In this document: positions 9,026-16,694 of the stretch, in pieces
Numbering within the stretch: the stretch's first letter is position 1
How the letters are laid out: every line of letters begins with the position of its first letter
Source of the DNA: Teichococcus rhizosphaerae
GTDB taxonomy: Bacteria > Pseudomonadota > Alphaproteobacteria > Acetobacterales > Acetobacteraceae
Reading direction: 5' to 3'
DNA: 64,000 nucleotides
Assembly: GCF_002631185.1 (NCBI RefSeq)
Contig: NZ_PDNU01000007.1
Location: 1 to 64,000 of the forward strand
Notes under the pieces: generated by a model
What the model was told of the DNA's origin: nothing
Seen by the model: the letters and a program-made list of their open reading frames with translations, nothing else
The model's database searches: none
Position numbers and translations under genes: made by a program

Positions 9026-10305
9026 GCGCCGACCCCACCGCCCCCGGCTTCTCACTGCCCATCCAGGTGGTGGAGGGCGGCGGCTTCACCGCCTGGCTGG
9101 CCGAGGACCATTCGGTGCCGGTGGTCAGCATCGCCTGGTCCTGGCCCGGCGGCGCCGCGCTCGATCCCGAGGGGCAGGAGGGCGCCTCCGCGCTCGCCGC
9201 CGCGCTGATGACCGAGGGCGCCGGCGGCCTGTCGGCGCTGGCCTTCGCCGACGCGCTGCGCGACGAGGGCATCGGCCTCGAGTTCAGCGCCTCGCGCGAC
9301 AGCTTCGACGGCAGCCTGCGCGCCCTCGCCCCCGCCCTGCCGCAGGCGGTGCGCCTCGCCCGGCTGGCGATGACCGAGCCCACCCTGGCCGGGCCGGACG
9401 TGGCGCGGCTGCGCGCCCGCGCCATCGCCCGCGCCCGGCAATCGCTGGAAGGGCCGCGCGGCCGCGGCGCCCGTGCCTTCTGGGCCGCCGGATACCCCGA
9501 CCATCCCGCCGGCCGCCCTTCCGGCGGCACGGAGGAAAGCCTCGCCGCGCTGACGGTGGAGCAGCTCCGCGCCGCGCTGGGGCGGAACCTGCGCCGCATC
9601 CCCGGCGGGCCGGACGGGCTGCTGGTGGCGGCCTCCGGCGCCATCACCGCGCCGGAGCTGGCGGCGCTGCTGCCGGAGCTGCTGGGCGCCCTGCCGGAAG
9701 GCACCCTGCCCGCCCCGCCGCCGCTGCCCGCCTTCCGCCATTTCGGCACCCAGGTGGTGCCGGTGGCGTCGCCGCAATCCTATCTACTGTTCGGCCAGCC
9801 CGGCATTCCGGTGGACGACCCGGACTGGGAGGCGGCGCAGGTGGTGCTGCGCATCCTGTCCGGCGGCGGCTTCACCGCCCGCCTCACCCGCAGCATCCGC
9901 GAGGAGCGCGGCCTCACCTATGGCATTGGCGCGGGACTCGACGTGCTGTTCGGCCAGGGCGTGCTGACCGGCTCCTGCGCCACGGTGAACGCGCGGGTGG
10001 GCGAGCTGCTTTCCGTGCTGCGCGCCGAATGGAAGCGCATGGCCGATGACGGCCCGACGGCGGAGGAGATGGAGGAGGCGGTGGCCTACATGACCGGCAG
10101 CCAGCCGCTCCAGTTCACCGACAGCCGGCGCATCGCCGCCACCCTGCTGGCCATGCGCCGCAACGGCCGCCCGCTGGACTGGCTGGAGCGTCGCCCCGCC
10201 CGCTTGGCCGCCATCGGCCGCGAGCAGGCCGCGAAACTCGCCGCCCGCCTGCTCGTTCCCGATCAGCTCTCCGTGACGGTCGCAGGACAACCGGAGGGGT
10301 TGTAG
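9022..10305 (+). CDS. M16 family protein, non-catalytic partner subunit
   Basis: A 427-residue M16-fold protein. The position corresponding to HxxEH reads ASALAAALMTEG, so the zinc ligands are absent. The C-terminal half keeps the R/Y substrate-binding motif (SIREERGLTYGIGAGL). Alpha/beta repeats match both M16 domains. No obvious signal peptide is visible at the chosen start (ATG 9022, overlapping the previous stop), so export with its partner or a missed start remains open. Known M16B pairs in proteobacteria show the same split between an active and an inactive chain. Confidence 0.9.
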   Translation: MSADPTAPGFSLPIQVVEGGGFTAWLAEDHSVPVVSIAWSWPGGAALDPEGQEGASALAAALMTEGAGGLSALAFADALRDEGIGLEFSASRDSFDGSLRALAPALPQAVRLARLAMTEPTLAGPDVARLRARAIARARQSLEGPRGRGARAFWAAGYPDHPAGRPSGGTEESLAALTVEQLRAALGRNLRRIPGGPDGLLVAASGAITAPELAALLPELLGALPEGTLPAPPPLPAFRHFGTQVVPVASPQSYLLFGQPGIPVDDPDWEAAQVVLRILSGGGFTARLTRSIREERGLTYGIGAGLDVLFGQGVLTGSCATVNARVGELLSVLRAEWKRMADDGPTAEEMEEAVAYMTGSQPLQFTDSRRIAATLLAMRRNGRPLDWLERRPARLAAIGREQAAKLAARLLVPDQLSVTVAGQPEGL

Positions 10306-10375
10306 CGCGGGGGCTTTAAGGGTTTCCGGTGACGCTCTAGCCTGCTCCCACGGAGTGAAACTGGGGACCGACTAC

Positions 10376-12037
10376 ATGACGCTTTCCGCGCGCGAGACCG
10401 CCTGGGCCCGGATCCATTCGCTGGCCCAGCGGCCCGGCGCCGGCTCCATCCGGGCCCTGTTCGACGCCGACCCCGAACGCTTCCGGCGCTTCCACCGCCG
10501 CGCCTGCGGCATCCTGCTCGACCTGTCCAAGACCTCGATCGACGACGAGGTTCTGGCGGGGCTGCTGGAGCTGGCGCGGGCGGCGCGGGTGACCGAGCGG
10601 CGGGACGCCATGGCGGCCGGCCAGATCATCAACCAGACCGAGCGGCGCGCGGTGCTGCACATGGCGCTGCGCGCGCCGCGCAGCGCCGGCTTCCGCGCCG
10701 CCCTGCCCGAGGGCGGCTACGAGGATGCCGGCGCCTCGGTCGAGGAAACGCTGGAGCGGATGCGGCAGTTCACCCATGCCATCCACACCGGCGACATCCG
10801 CGGCGCCACCGGCGAGACCTTCACCGACGTCATCAACATCGGCATCGGCGGCTCCGACCTCGGCCCCTTCATGGTGGGCCGCGCGCTGTGGACGGTGCGC
10901 TCGCCGATGCGGCCCCTCTACCTGGCCAATGCCGACGCGCACAACTGGGAAGCCATCCGCCCGCGGCTGAACCCGCACCGCACCCTGATGCTGGTCGCCT
11001 CCAAGACCTTCACCACCGCCGAGACCATGGCCAATGCCCGGGTGGTGCGCGGCTGGCTGGAGCGCAACCTGGGCGAGGCGGGCGCGCGCCGGCACATGGT
11101 CGCGCTGTCCACCAACACCGAGGCCACCACGGCCTTCGGCATCGCGCCGGAGCGGGTGTTCGGCTTCCATGACTGGGTGGGCGGGCGGTTCTCGCTGTGG
11201 TCGGCCATCGGCCTGTCCATCGCGCTGAGCTGCGGCTGGGACGAGTTCGCCCAGCTCCTGGCCGGCGCCCGCTCGATGGACGAGCACTTCCTGTCGGCGC
11301 CGCCCGAGGAGAACCTGCCGCTGCTGCTGGCGCTGATCACCGCCTGGCACGTCAACGGGCTGGGGCTGAAGGCGCACGCCATCCTGCCCTATGACCACCG
11401 CCTGTCCCGCTTTCCCGCCCATCTCCAGCAGCTGGAGATGGAAAGCCTGGGCAAGCGCGTGACCCTCTCGGGCGAGCCGGTGCGGCATGAGACGGGGCCG
11501 GTGATCTTCGGCGAGCCGGGCACCAACGCACAGCACTCCTTCATGCAGCTGCTGCACCAGGGCACCACCCCCGTGCCGGCGGATTTCGTGCTGGTGGCCA
11601 ACCCGAACCACCCCTACGCCGACAACCACCGCCTGCTGCTGGCCAACGGCCTGGCCCAGGCCGAGGCGCTGCTGCGCGGCCGCACCGCACCGGAGGTGAC
11701 GGAGGAGATGCGCCGCGCCGGCACGCCGGAGGAGGAGATCGCCCGCCTCCTGCCGCACCGCCTCTTCCCCGGCGACCGGCCGAGCACCACCTTGCTGCTG
11801 GAGCGGCTGGACGCCTACACGCTGGGCCAGCTCGTGGCGCTCTACGAGCACAAGGTGTTCTGCCTGGGCGCGCTGTGGGACATCGACGCCTTCGACCAAT
11901 GGGGGGTGGAGCTCGGCAAGCAGCTCGCCAAGTCCATCCTGCCGGAGCTGGAGCCCGCGGGGCGGGTGGGCAGCCACGACCCTTCCACGGCGGGGCTGAT
12001 CGGGCGCATCCGCGCCATGCAGGGCAACCCCGACTGA
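10376..12037 (+). CDS. pgi: glucose-6-phosphate isomerase
   Basis: A 553-residue phosphoglucose isomerase interconverting glucose 6-phosphate and fructose 6-phosphate. Family blocks in order: NIGIGGSDLGPFMV, VASKTFTTAETM, GFHDWVGGRFSLWSAIGL (signature 1), GEPGTNAQHSFMQLLHQG, and WDIDAFDQWGVELGKQLA (signature 2). ATG 10376 has GGGGA about 9 bases upstream; an in-frame GTG at 10355 is less likely. The gene sits 70 bp after the M16 pair and is followed by a hairpin with a short T-run. Confidence 0.97.
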   Translation: MTLSARETAWARIHSLAQRPGAGSIRALFDADPERFRRFHRRACGILLDLSKTSIDDEVLAGLLELARAARVTERRDAMAAGQIINQTERRAVLHMALRAPRSAGFRAALPEGGYEDAGASVEETLERMRQFTHAIHTGDIRGATGETFTDVINIGIGGSDLGPFMVGRALWTVRSPMRPLYLANADAHNWEAIRPRLNPHRTLMLVASKTFTTAETMANARVVRGWLERNLGEAGARRHMVALSTNTEATTAFGIAPERVFGFHDWVGGRFSLWSAIGLSIALSCGWDEFAQLLAGARSMDEHFLSAPPEENLPLLLALITAWHVNGLGLKAHAILPYDHRLSRFPAHLQQLEMESLGKRVTLSGEPVRHETGPVIFGEPGTNAQHSFMQLLHQGTTPVPADFVLVANPNHPYADNHRLLLANGLAQAEALLRGRTAPEVTEEMRRAGTPEEEIARLLPHRLFPGDRPSTTLLLERLDAYTLGQLVALYEHKVFCLGALWDIDAFDQWGVELGKQLAKSILPELEPAGRVGSHDPSTAGLIGRIRAMQGNPD

Positions 12038-12040
12038 ACG

Positions 12041-12092
12041 GGCGGCGGGAGGAAGGGCGCCCCTCCCTCCCCTTCCTGCCGCCGCGGCTTTT
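12041..12092 (+). terminator. probable intrinsic terminator after pgi
   Basis: Immediately after the pgi stop, a GGCGGC...AGGAAGGG arm pairs with CCCTTCCTGCCGCC, leaving a 3-nt bulge. It is followed by GCGGCTTTT. The stem is strong and the T-run short. Confidence 0.55.
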
Positions 12093-12141
12093 CGGGCGCG
12101 CCTGCGGCGCCGCCCCGCATTCCGCGCTATAAGGGGCGGGC

Positions 12142-13977
12142 ATGGACCGCATCCGCCTCCTTTCCGCCACCACGGCCGACCGCATCGCGGCCGGCGAGGT
12201 GGTGGAGCGCCCCGCCGCCGCCGTGAAGGAGCTGGTGGAGAACGCGCTGGATGCCGGCGCCCGCCGCATCCGCGTGGCGCTGGAGGGCGGCGGCACCGGG
12301 CGCATCCTGGTGGAGGATGACGGCGCCGGCATGTCGGCGGCCGACCTCGCCCTGTGCATCGAGCGCCACGCCACCTCGAAGCTGCCGGAGGAGGCGGCGC
12401 TGTTCCGCATCAGCACGCTGGGCTTCCGGGGCGAGGCGCTGCCCTCCATCGGCGCCGTGGCGCGGCTTTCCATCACCAGCCGCCCGCAGGGCGGCGAGGC
12501 GCACCAGATCAGCGTGGAAGGCGGGCTGAAGGGCGAGCTGCGCCCCGCCGCCGGCGCGCCCGGCACCCGCGTCGAGGTGCGCGACCTGTTCTACGCCACC
12601 CCCGCCCGCCGCAAGTTCCTCAAGACCCCCGGCACCGAGGCCGGCCACGCGGTGGAGGCGGTGCGCCGCCTGGCCATGGCCTGGCCGGAGGTGGCCTTCC
12701 GGATGGAGGTGGAGGGGCGCGCCGTGCTGAACCTCGCCCCCGCCGACCGCGCCGGCCGCCTCGCCGCGCTGCTGGGGCCGGACTTCGCCGCCGCCGCCGT
12801 GCCGGTGGGCGGCGCCTCCTGGGAGGCGCTGACGCTGGAGGGCATGGCCGCCCTGCCCGGCCTGACCCGCGCCACGGCGGCCGAGCAGCACCTCGTCGTC
12901 AACCGCCGCCCCGTGCGGGACCCGCTGCTGCGCGCGGCGCTGCGCGTCGCTTATCGCGACCTCATCGCCCCCGGGCGGCACCCCGTGGCCGCCCTGTTCA
13001 TCGACCTCCCCCCCGAGATGGTGGATGTGAACGTCCACCCGATGAAGACCGAGCTGCGCTTCCGCGAGGCGGGCGCGGTGCGCGGCGCGCTGATCTCGGC
13101 GCTGCGCCGGGCGCTGGCGGTGGGGGCGGGCGCCGTGGCGGAGCCGGCCGGCCATGCCGGGGCGGCGGCGCGGGAAGAGGCGGCGGATGCCATGGCCTGG
13201 GGGAGCGCGCCGCCCCGGCCGGAGCTCCAGCCCGCCGGCTTCGCCGAGGCGGAGCCGGCCTTTGCCGGGCCGCGCGCGCATGGCTTCTCCTGGCAACCAG
13301 GCCTGCGCCTCACCCTGCCCCGCCCCGTTACGCCCGGGCCAGGGCAGGCGCCGGAGCCGGCACCGCTCCCGCCGCCCGCTCCGGCCGTGGAGGAAGGCCC
13401 GCTGGGCCGCCCCGTGGCGCAGCTGATGGAAACCTACATCCTGGCCGAGGCGCCGGATGGCGCGCTGGTGCTGGTGGACCAGCACGCGGCGCATGAGCGG
13501 CTGACGCATGAGGCCTTCCGCGCGCAGCTGCTGGAAGGGCGGGTGCGCAGCCAGCCCCTGCTGCTGCCCGCGGTGGTGGAGCTCGGCGCGCTGGAGTGCG
13601 GGCGGCTGCTGGAGGCCGCCCCCGCCCTGGAGCGGCTGGGGCTGGAGCTGGAGGGCTTCGGCCCCGGCGCCGTGCTGGTGCGCGCGCTGCCCGCCCTGCT
13701 CGGCAACCCCGACCCCGCGCCCCTGCTGCGCGACCTGTGCGCCGAGCTGGCCGAATGGGAGGAAAGCACGGCGCTGGAGCGGCGGCTGGATGCCGCCATC
13801 GCGCGGCTGGCCTGCCATGGGTCGATCCGCGCCGGGCGGCGGCTCAACCCGGCCGAGATGGACGCGCTGCTGCGCCAGATGGAAGCCACGCCCCGCGCCT
13901 CCACCTGCAGCCATGGGCGCCCCACCTGGCTGCGCCTCGGCAGGCCCGAATTCGAGAAGCTGTTCGGCCGGCGCTGA
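12142..13977 (+). CDS. mutL: DNA mismatch repair protein MutL (endonuclease type)
   Basis: A 611-residue MutL. The N-terminal GHKL ATPase shows VKELVENALDAGA (motif I), DDGAGM (motif II) and GFRGEALPSI (motif III). The C-terminal dimerisation domain keeps the nicking endonuclease residues: the DQHA-x2-E-x4-E motif at 446-457, ACHGS with C558/H559, and CSHGRP with C589/H591. This fits mismatch repair without MutH, as is usual in Alphaproteobacteria. A proline- and alanine-rich linker of roughly 100 residues joins the domains. The ribosome site AAGGGG lies 5 bases before the ATG. The stop codon lies within a 16-bp palindrome shared with the convergent neighbour. Confidence 0.96.
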   Translation: MDRIRLLSATTADRIAAGEVVERPAAAVKELVENALDAGARRIRVALEGGGTGRILVEDDGAGMSAADLALCIERHATSKLPEEAALFRISTLGFRGEALPSIGAVARLSITSRPQGGEAHQISVEGGLKGELRPAAGAPGTRVEVRDLFYATPARRKFLKTPGTEAGHAVEAVRRLAMAWPEVAFRMEVEGRAVLNLAPADRAGRLAALLGPDFAAAAVPVGGASWEALTLEGMAALPGLTRATAAEQHLVVNRRPVRDPLLRAALRVAYRDLIAPGRHPVAALFIDLPPEMVDVNVHPMKTELRFREAGAVRGALISALRRALAVGAGAVAEPAGHAGAAAREEAADAMAWGSAPPRPELQPAGFAEAEPAFAGPRAHGFSWQPGLRLTLPRPVTPGPGQAPEPAPLPPPAPAVEEGPLGRPVAQLMETYILAEAPDGALVLVDQHAAHERLTHEAFRAQLLEGRVRSQPLLLPAVVELGALECGRLLEAAPALERLGLELEGFGPGAVLVRALPALLGNPDPAPLLRDLCAELAEWEESTALERRLDAAIARLACHGSIRAGRRLNPAEMDALLRQMEATPRASTCSHGRPTWLRLGRPEFEKLFGRR

Positions 13978-13988
13978 GCGCGCTCAGC
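13973..13988. other. palindrome spanning two convergent stop codons
   Basis: GCTGAGCGCGCTCAGC is a perfect 16-bp palindrome containing the mutL TGA (13975-13977) on one strand and the YciI-protein TGA (13984-13986) on the other, 6 bp apart. It could be a compact bidirectional terminator, although no T-run follows. Confidence 0.4.
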
Positions 13989-14634
13989 CCGCGCCGGCCT
14001 GGGAAGTGCCCGGCAGCGGGCGCCAGGGCAGCGGCGCGAAGCGGGTGGCGTGCCAGGAAACCTCCCGCCACACCCCTTCCCGCACATACGGGTCCTCCGC
14101 CCACCAGGCCCGGGCCGCCTCCGCCGCCGGATGCGCGGTGATGGCTACCGAGCCCACCATCCGCCCGCCCGGCGCGTCCAGGATCGCGCCGCCCAGCGCC
14201 AGCGTGCCGTCCAGCGCGGCGGGCCGGACCCGGGCGAAATGCGCCTCCCGCGCCGCCAGCCGCCGCGCCTCCGCCCCCGCGTCCCGGCCATCCCAGGCGA
14301 TGGCGATGGTGTGGGTGGGATGAGACGGCGCCGGCCCCGTGGGCAGTGGCCGGTAGGGCAGCGGCGCGAGGCGGAACGCATGCACCGCGTGGCTCCGCCA
14401 GATGCCTTCCCGGCGGAAGGGCTCGGCATCGAGGTAGCGCTCCAGCGCCTCCGGCATGACAAGCATGAGCGAGCCGCCATAGGCGCCCTCCGCGCCGAGC
14501 AGCGGCACGCCGGCGATCAGCTCCCCCGCCGCCGCCATGGGCGCGATCAGCGCCAGATGCGCCGCCCGCGCCGCGCCGATCCGCGCCTCTGCATCCTCGG
14601 CCGCCTGCGCCAGGACCAGCCGGCATTCCGTCAT
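13984..14634 (-). CDS. tandem YciI-like domain protein
   Basis: A 216-residue protein built of two successive YciI/YCII domains (about residues 1-100 and 105-212). Both copies end in the same pattern: EPFRREGIWRSH in the first and DPYVREGVWREVSWH in the second, each followed by AP-LP-(Y/W)RPLP. YciI domains have a dimeric alpha/beta ferredoxin-like fold, and duplication would give a pseudo-dimer in one chain. No biochemical role is established. Start ATG 14634 has GGAAAGGAAG in front; the frame extends upstream without support. It converges with mutL and is divergent from rpmI. Confidence 0.75.
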   Translation of the reverse strand: MTECRLVLAQAAEDAEARIGAARAAHLALIAPMAAAGELIAGVPLLGAEGAYGGSLMLVMPEALERYLDAEPFRREGIWRSHAVHAFRLAPLPYRPLPTGPAPSHPTHTIAIAWDGRDAGAEARRLAAREAHFARVRPAALDGTLALGGAILDAPGGRMVGSVAITAHPAAEAARAWWAEDPYVREGVWREVSWHATRFAPLPWRPLPGTSQAGAG

Positions 14635-14753
14635 CGTCGCTTCCTTTCCCGCCGGATCCCGGGGCGGCATGCTGCGCCAGGATCGCCGCCATGGCCAGGG
14701 CCGCTGCCCCGCCCGGAGCCGCGGCGGCATGGCCTCCGAATCGGCCTTCGGCC

Positions 14754-14782
14754 TTGCCGCGCGTCCCCGGCATGGCTATACC
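14754..14782 (+). promoter_or_regulatory. rpmI-rplT promoter
   Basis: TTGCCG (14754-14759), a 17-bp spacer and TATACC (14777-14782). This is one of the best sigma-70-like promoters in the window, placing transcription start about 95 bases before rpmI. Confidence 0.65.
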
Positions 14783-14801
14783 CCCGCCTCTTCCCGCGCG
14801 T

Positions 14802-14824
14802 CCGGGCCTGTAGGGCATGCCCGG
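14802..14824 (+). promoter_or_regulatory. hairpin in the rpmI leader
   Basis: CCGGGC (14802-14807) and GCCCGG (14819-14824) form a 6-bp stem with an 11-nt loop in the presumed 5' leader. L20-type autoregulatory leaders are known elsewhere, but I cannot match this to a known family. Confidence 0.3.
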
Positions 14825-14882
14825 CCGCGGTTCCGCGTCCGCCTCTCCGGGGGCAGGGCGCTTCAGGACCAGGAGTACCGAA

Positions 14883-15089
14883 ATGCCCAAGATGAAGACG
14901 AAGTCGAGCGTGAAGAAGCGCTTCCGGCTGACGGCGACGGGTCTGGTGAAGGCCGGCGCCGGCAACAAGCGCCACATGCTGACCGCCAAGACCAACAAGA
15001 TGAAGCGGCAGAACCGCGGCGCCTTCGTGCTGGAGAAGCAGGATGGCGACACGGTGAAGCAGTGGATGCCGTACGGTTCGGCCCGGTAA
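14883..15089 (+). CDS. rpmI: 50S ribosomal protein L35
   Basis: A 68-residue, highly basic protein starting [17 protein letters not shown], the canonical L35 N-terminus, with the [23 protein letters not shown]-binding stretch. It is a large-subunit protein. Start ATG 14883 follows an AGGACCAGGAG ribosome site. It precedes rplT by 17 bp in the usual L35-L20 operon; infC is not adjacent. Confidence 0.97.
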   Translation: MPKMKTKSSVKKRFRLTATGLVKAGAGNKRHMLTAKTNKMKRQNRGAFVLEKQDGDTVKQWMPYGSAR

Positions 15090-15106
15090 GTCAGAGGATC
15101 TGAACC

Positions 15107-15478
15107 ATGGCTCGTGTTAAGCGCGGCGTTGTCGCCCACGCCCGTCACAAGAAGGTCCTCAAGCTCGCCAAGGGCTATGTCGGCCGTTCCTCCAAGGCTT
15201 ATCGCCCCGCGCTCGAGCGCGTCGAGAAGGCCCTCCAGTATGCCTACCGCGACCGCCGCGTTAAGAAGCGTGAGTTCCGCGGCCTGTGGATCCAGCGGAT
15301 CAATGCCGCGACCCGCGAGCATGGCCTGACCTACTCGAAGTTCATCGCCGGCCTGAAGGCCGCGAACATCGAGCTGGACCGCAAGGTGCTGGCCGCCATT
15401 GCCTTCGAGGACACCGCCGCCTTTGGCGCCCTGGTCGAGAAGGCCAAGGCGGCGCTGCCGGCTTCGGCCGAGGCGTGA
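15107..15478 (+). CDS. rplT: 50S ribosomal protein L20
   Basis: A 123-residue L20, an early assembly protein that binds 23S rRNA directly. The N-terminus [18 protein letters not shown] and the [20 protein letters not shown] segment are diagnostic. Length is typical. The operon ends at the strong terminator downstream, so pheST is transcribed separately or by read-through. Confidence 0.97.
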   Translation: MARVKRGVVAHARHKKVLKLAKGYVGRSSKAYRPALERVEKALQYAYRDRRVKKREFRGLWIQRINAATREHGLTYSKFIAGLKAANIELDRKVLAAIAFEDTAAFGALVEKAKAALPASAEA

Positions 15479-15511
15479 TCTCCGCCCTCCTCTGAGGGGG
15501 CTGCGATGACC

Positions 15512-15556
15512 GAGCCGCCGCCGCCCTGGGCTTCCAGGGCGTCCGGCGGCTCTTTT
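15512..15556 (+). terminator. rho-independent terminator after rplT
   Basis: Outer arms GAGCCGCCG (15512-15520) and CGGCGGCTC (15544-15552) enclose an inner GCCCTGG/CCAGGGC stem with a GCTT loop, followed by TTTT. This is a textbook GC-rich hairpin. Confidence 0.85.
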
Positions 15557-15605
15557 CGTATCGGGCTCACCTGATACCGGATCTGGCACGGACGGGACGA
15601 AACCC

Positions 15606-16688
15606 ATGACGGATGACCTCGCCACCCTGCAGGCGGAGACCGAGGCCGCGCTGGCCGCCGCCGCCGACCTCCGCGCGCTGGATGCGGTGCGGGTGGGCAC
15701 GCTGGGCAAGAGCGGCGCGCTGACGGCGCTGCTGAAGGGGCTGGGCGCCGTGCCCGCCGACCAGCGCAAGGAGCGCGGCGCCGCCGTGAACCGGCTGAAG
15801 GCCACGCTGGAGGCCGCCATCGAGGCGCGCCGGGTGGCGCTCGATGCCGCCGCGCTGGAGGCGCGCCTGAGCGCCGAGCGGCTGGACGTGACCCTGCCGC
15901 CCCGCCCCTTCCCCGCGGGCGGCGCCGAGCAGGGCGCCATCCACCCCATCGCCCGCACGGTGGAGGAGATCGTGGCGATCTTCGGCGCCATGGGCTTCGC
16001 GCTCGCCGAGGGGCCGGACATCGAGGGCGACTGGTTCAATTTCGGCGCGCTGAACATCCCGGACCACCACCCGGCGCGGCAGGACCACGACACCTTCTAC
16101 GTCCCCGCCGGCCCCGACGGGCGCCGCCCCGTGCTGCGCACCCACACCAGCCCGGTGCAGATCCGCACCATGCTGGCGCAGGAGCCGCCCATCCGCGTCA
16201 TCGTCCCCGGCCGCACCTGGCGCGCCGACCATGACGCCACCCACTCCCCCATGTTCCACCAGGTGGAGGGGCTGGTGATCGACCGTGGCATCACGCTCGG
16301 CCACCTCAAGGGCTGCCTGATCGACTTCCTGCGCGCCTTCTTCGGCATCAGCGACCTGCCGGTGCGCTTCCGCGCCTCCTACTTCCCCTTCACCGAGCCC
16401 TCGATGGAGGTGGATATCGGCTGGAACCGCAGGACGGGCGAGCTCGGAAAAGGCGGCGACTGGCTGGAGATCCTGGGCTCCGGCATGGTCCACCCCAAGG
16501 TGCTGGCCAATTGCGGCATCGACCCGCGCGAGTGGCAGGGCTTCGCCTTCGGCATGGGCATCGAGCGCATCACCATGCTCAAGCACGGCATCCCGGACCT
16601 CCGCCCCTTCTACGAGAGCGACGTGCGCTGGCTGCGCCACTACGGCGCGCCCGTGCTGTCTCCCGCCACCCTGGCCGAAGGGGTCTGA
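15606..16688 (+). CDS. pheS: phenylalanyl-tRNA synthetase alpha subunit
   Basis: A 360-residue catalytic subunit of the alpha2-beta2 PheRS. It has an N-terminal coiled-coil region (residues 1-90) and class II motif 2 around HTSPVQIRTML and RTWRADHDATHSPMFHQ. FTEPSMEVDI and motif 3 (GFAFGMGIERITML) follow. Start ATG 15606 lies just after the rplT terminator. pheT follows after 6 bp. Confidence 0.97.
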   Translation: MTDDLATLQAETEAALAAAADLRALDAVRVGTLGKSGALTALLKGLGAVPADQRKERGAAVNRLKATLEAAIEARRVALDAAALEARLSAERLDVTLPPRPFPAGGAEQGAIHPIARTVEEIVAIFGAMGFALAEGPDIEGDWFNFGALNIPDHHPARQDHDTFYVPAGPDGRRPVLRTHTSPVQIRTMLAQEPPIRVIVPGRTWRADHDATHSPMFHQVEGLVIDRGITLGHLKGCLIDFLRAFFGISDLPVRFRASYFPFTEPSMEVDIGWNRRTGELGKGGDWLEILGSGMVHPKVLANCGIDPREWQGFAFGMGIERITMLKHGIPDLRPFYESDVRWLRHYGAPVLSPATLAEGV

Positions 16689-16694
16689 CCGGCC

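Noticed and set aside
14802-14824. L20-type autoregulatory leader
   Set aside because: Only one short hairpin is seen; no match to known L20-binding mimic structures can be shown by eye, so it is kept as a low-confidence hairpin only.
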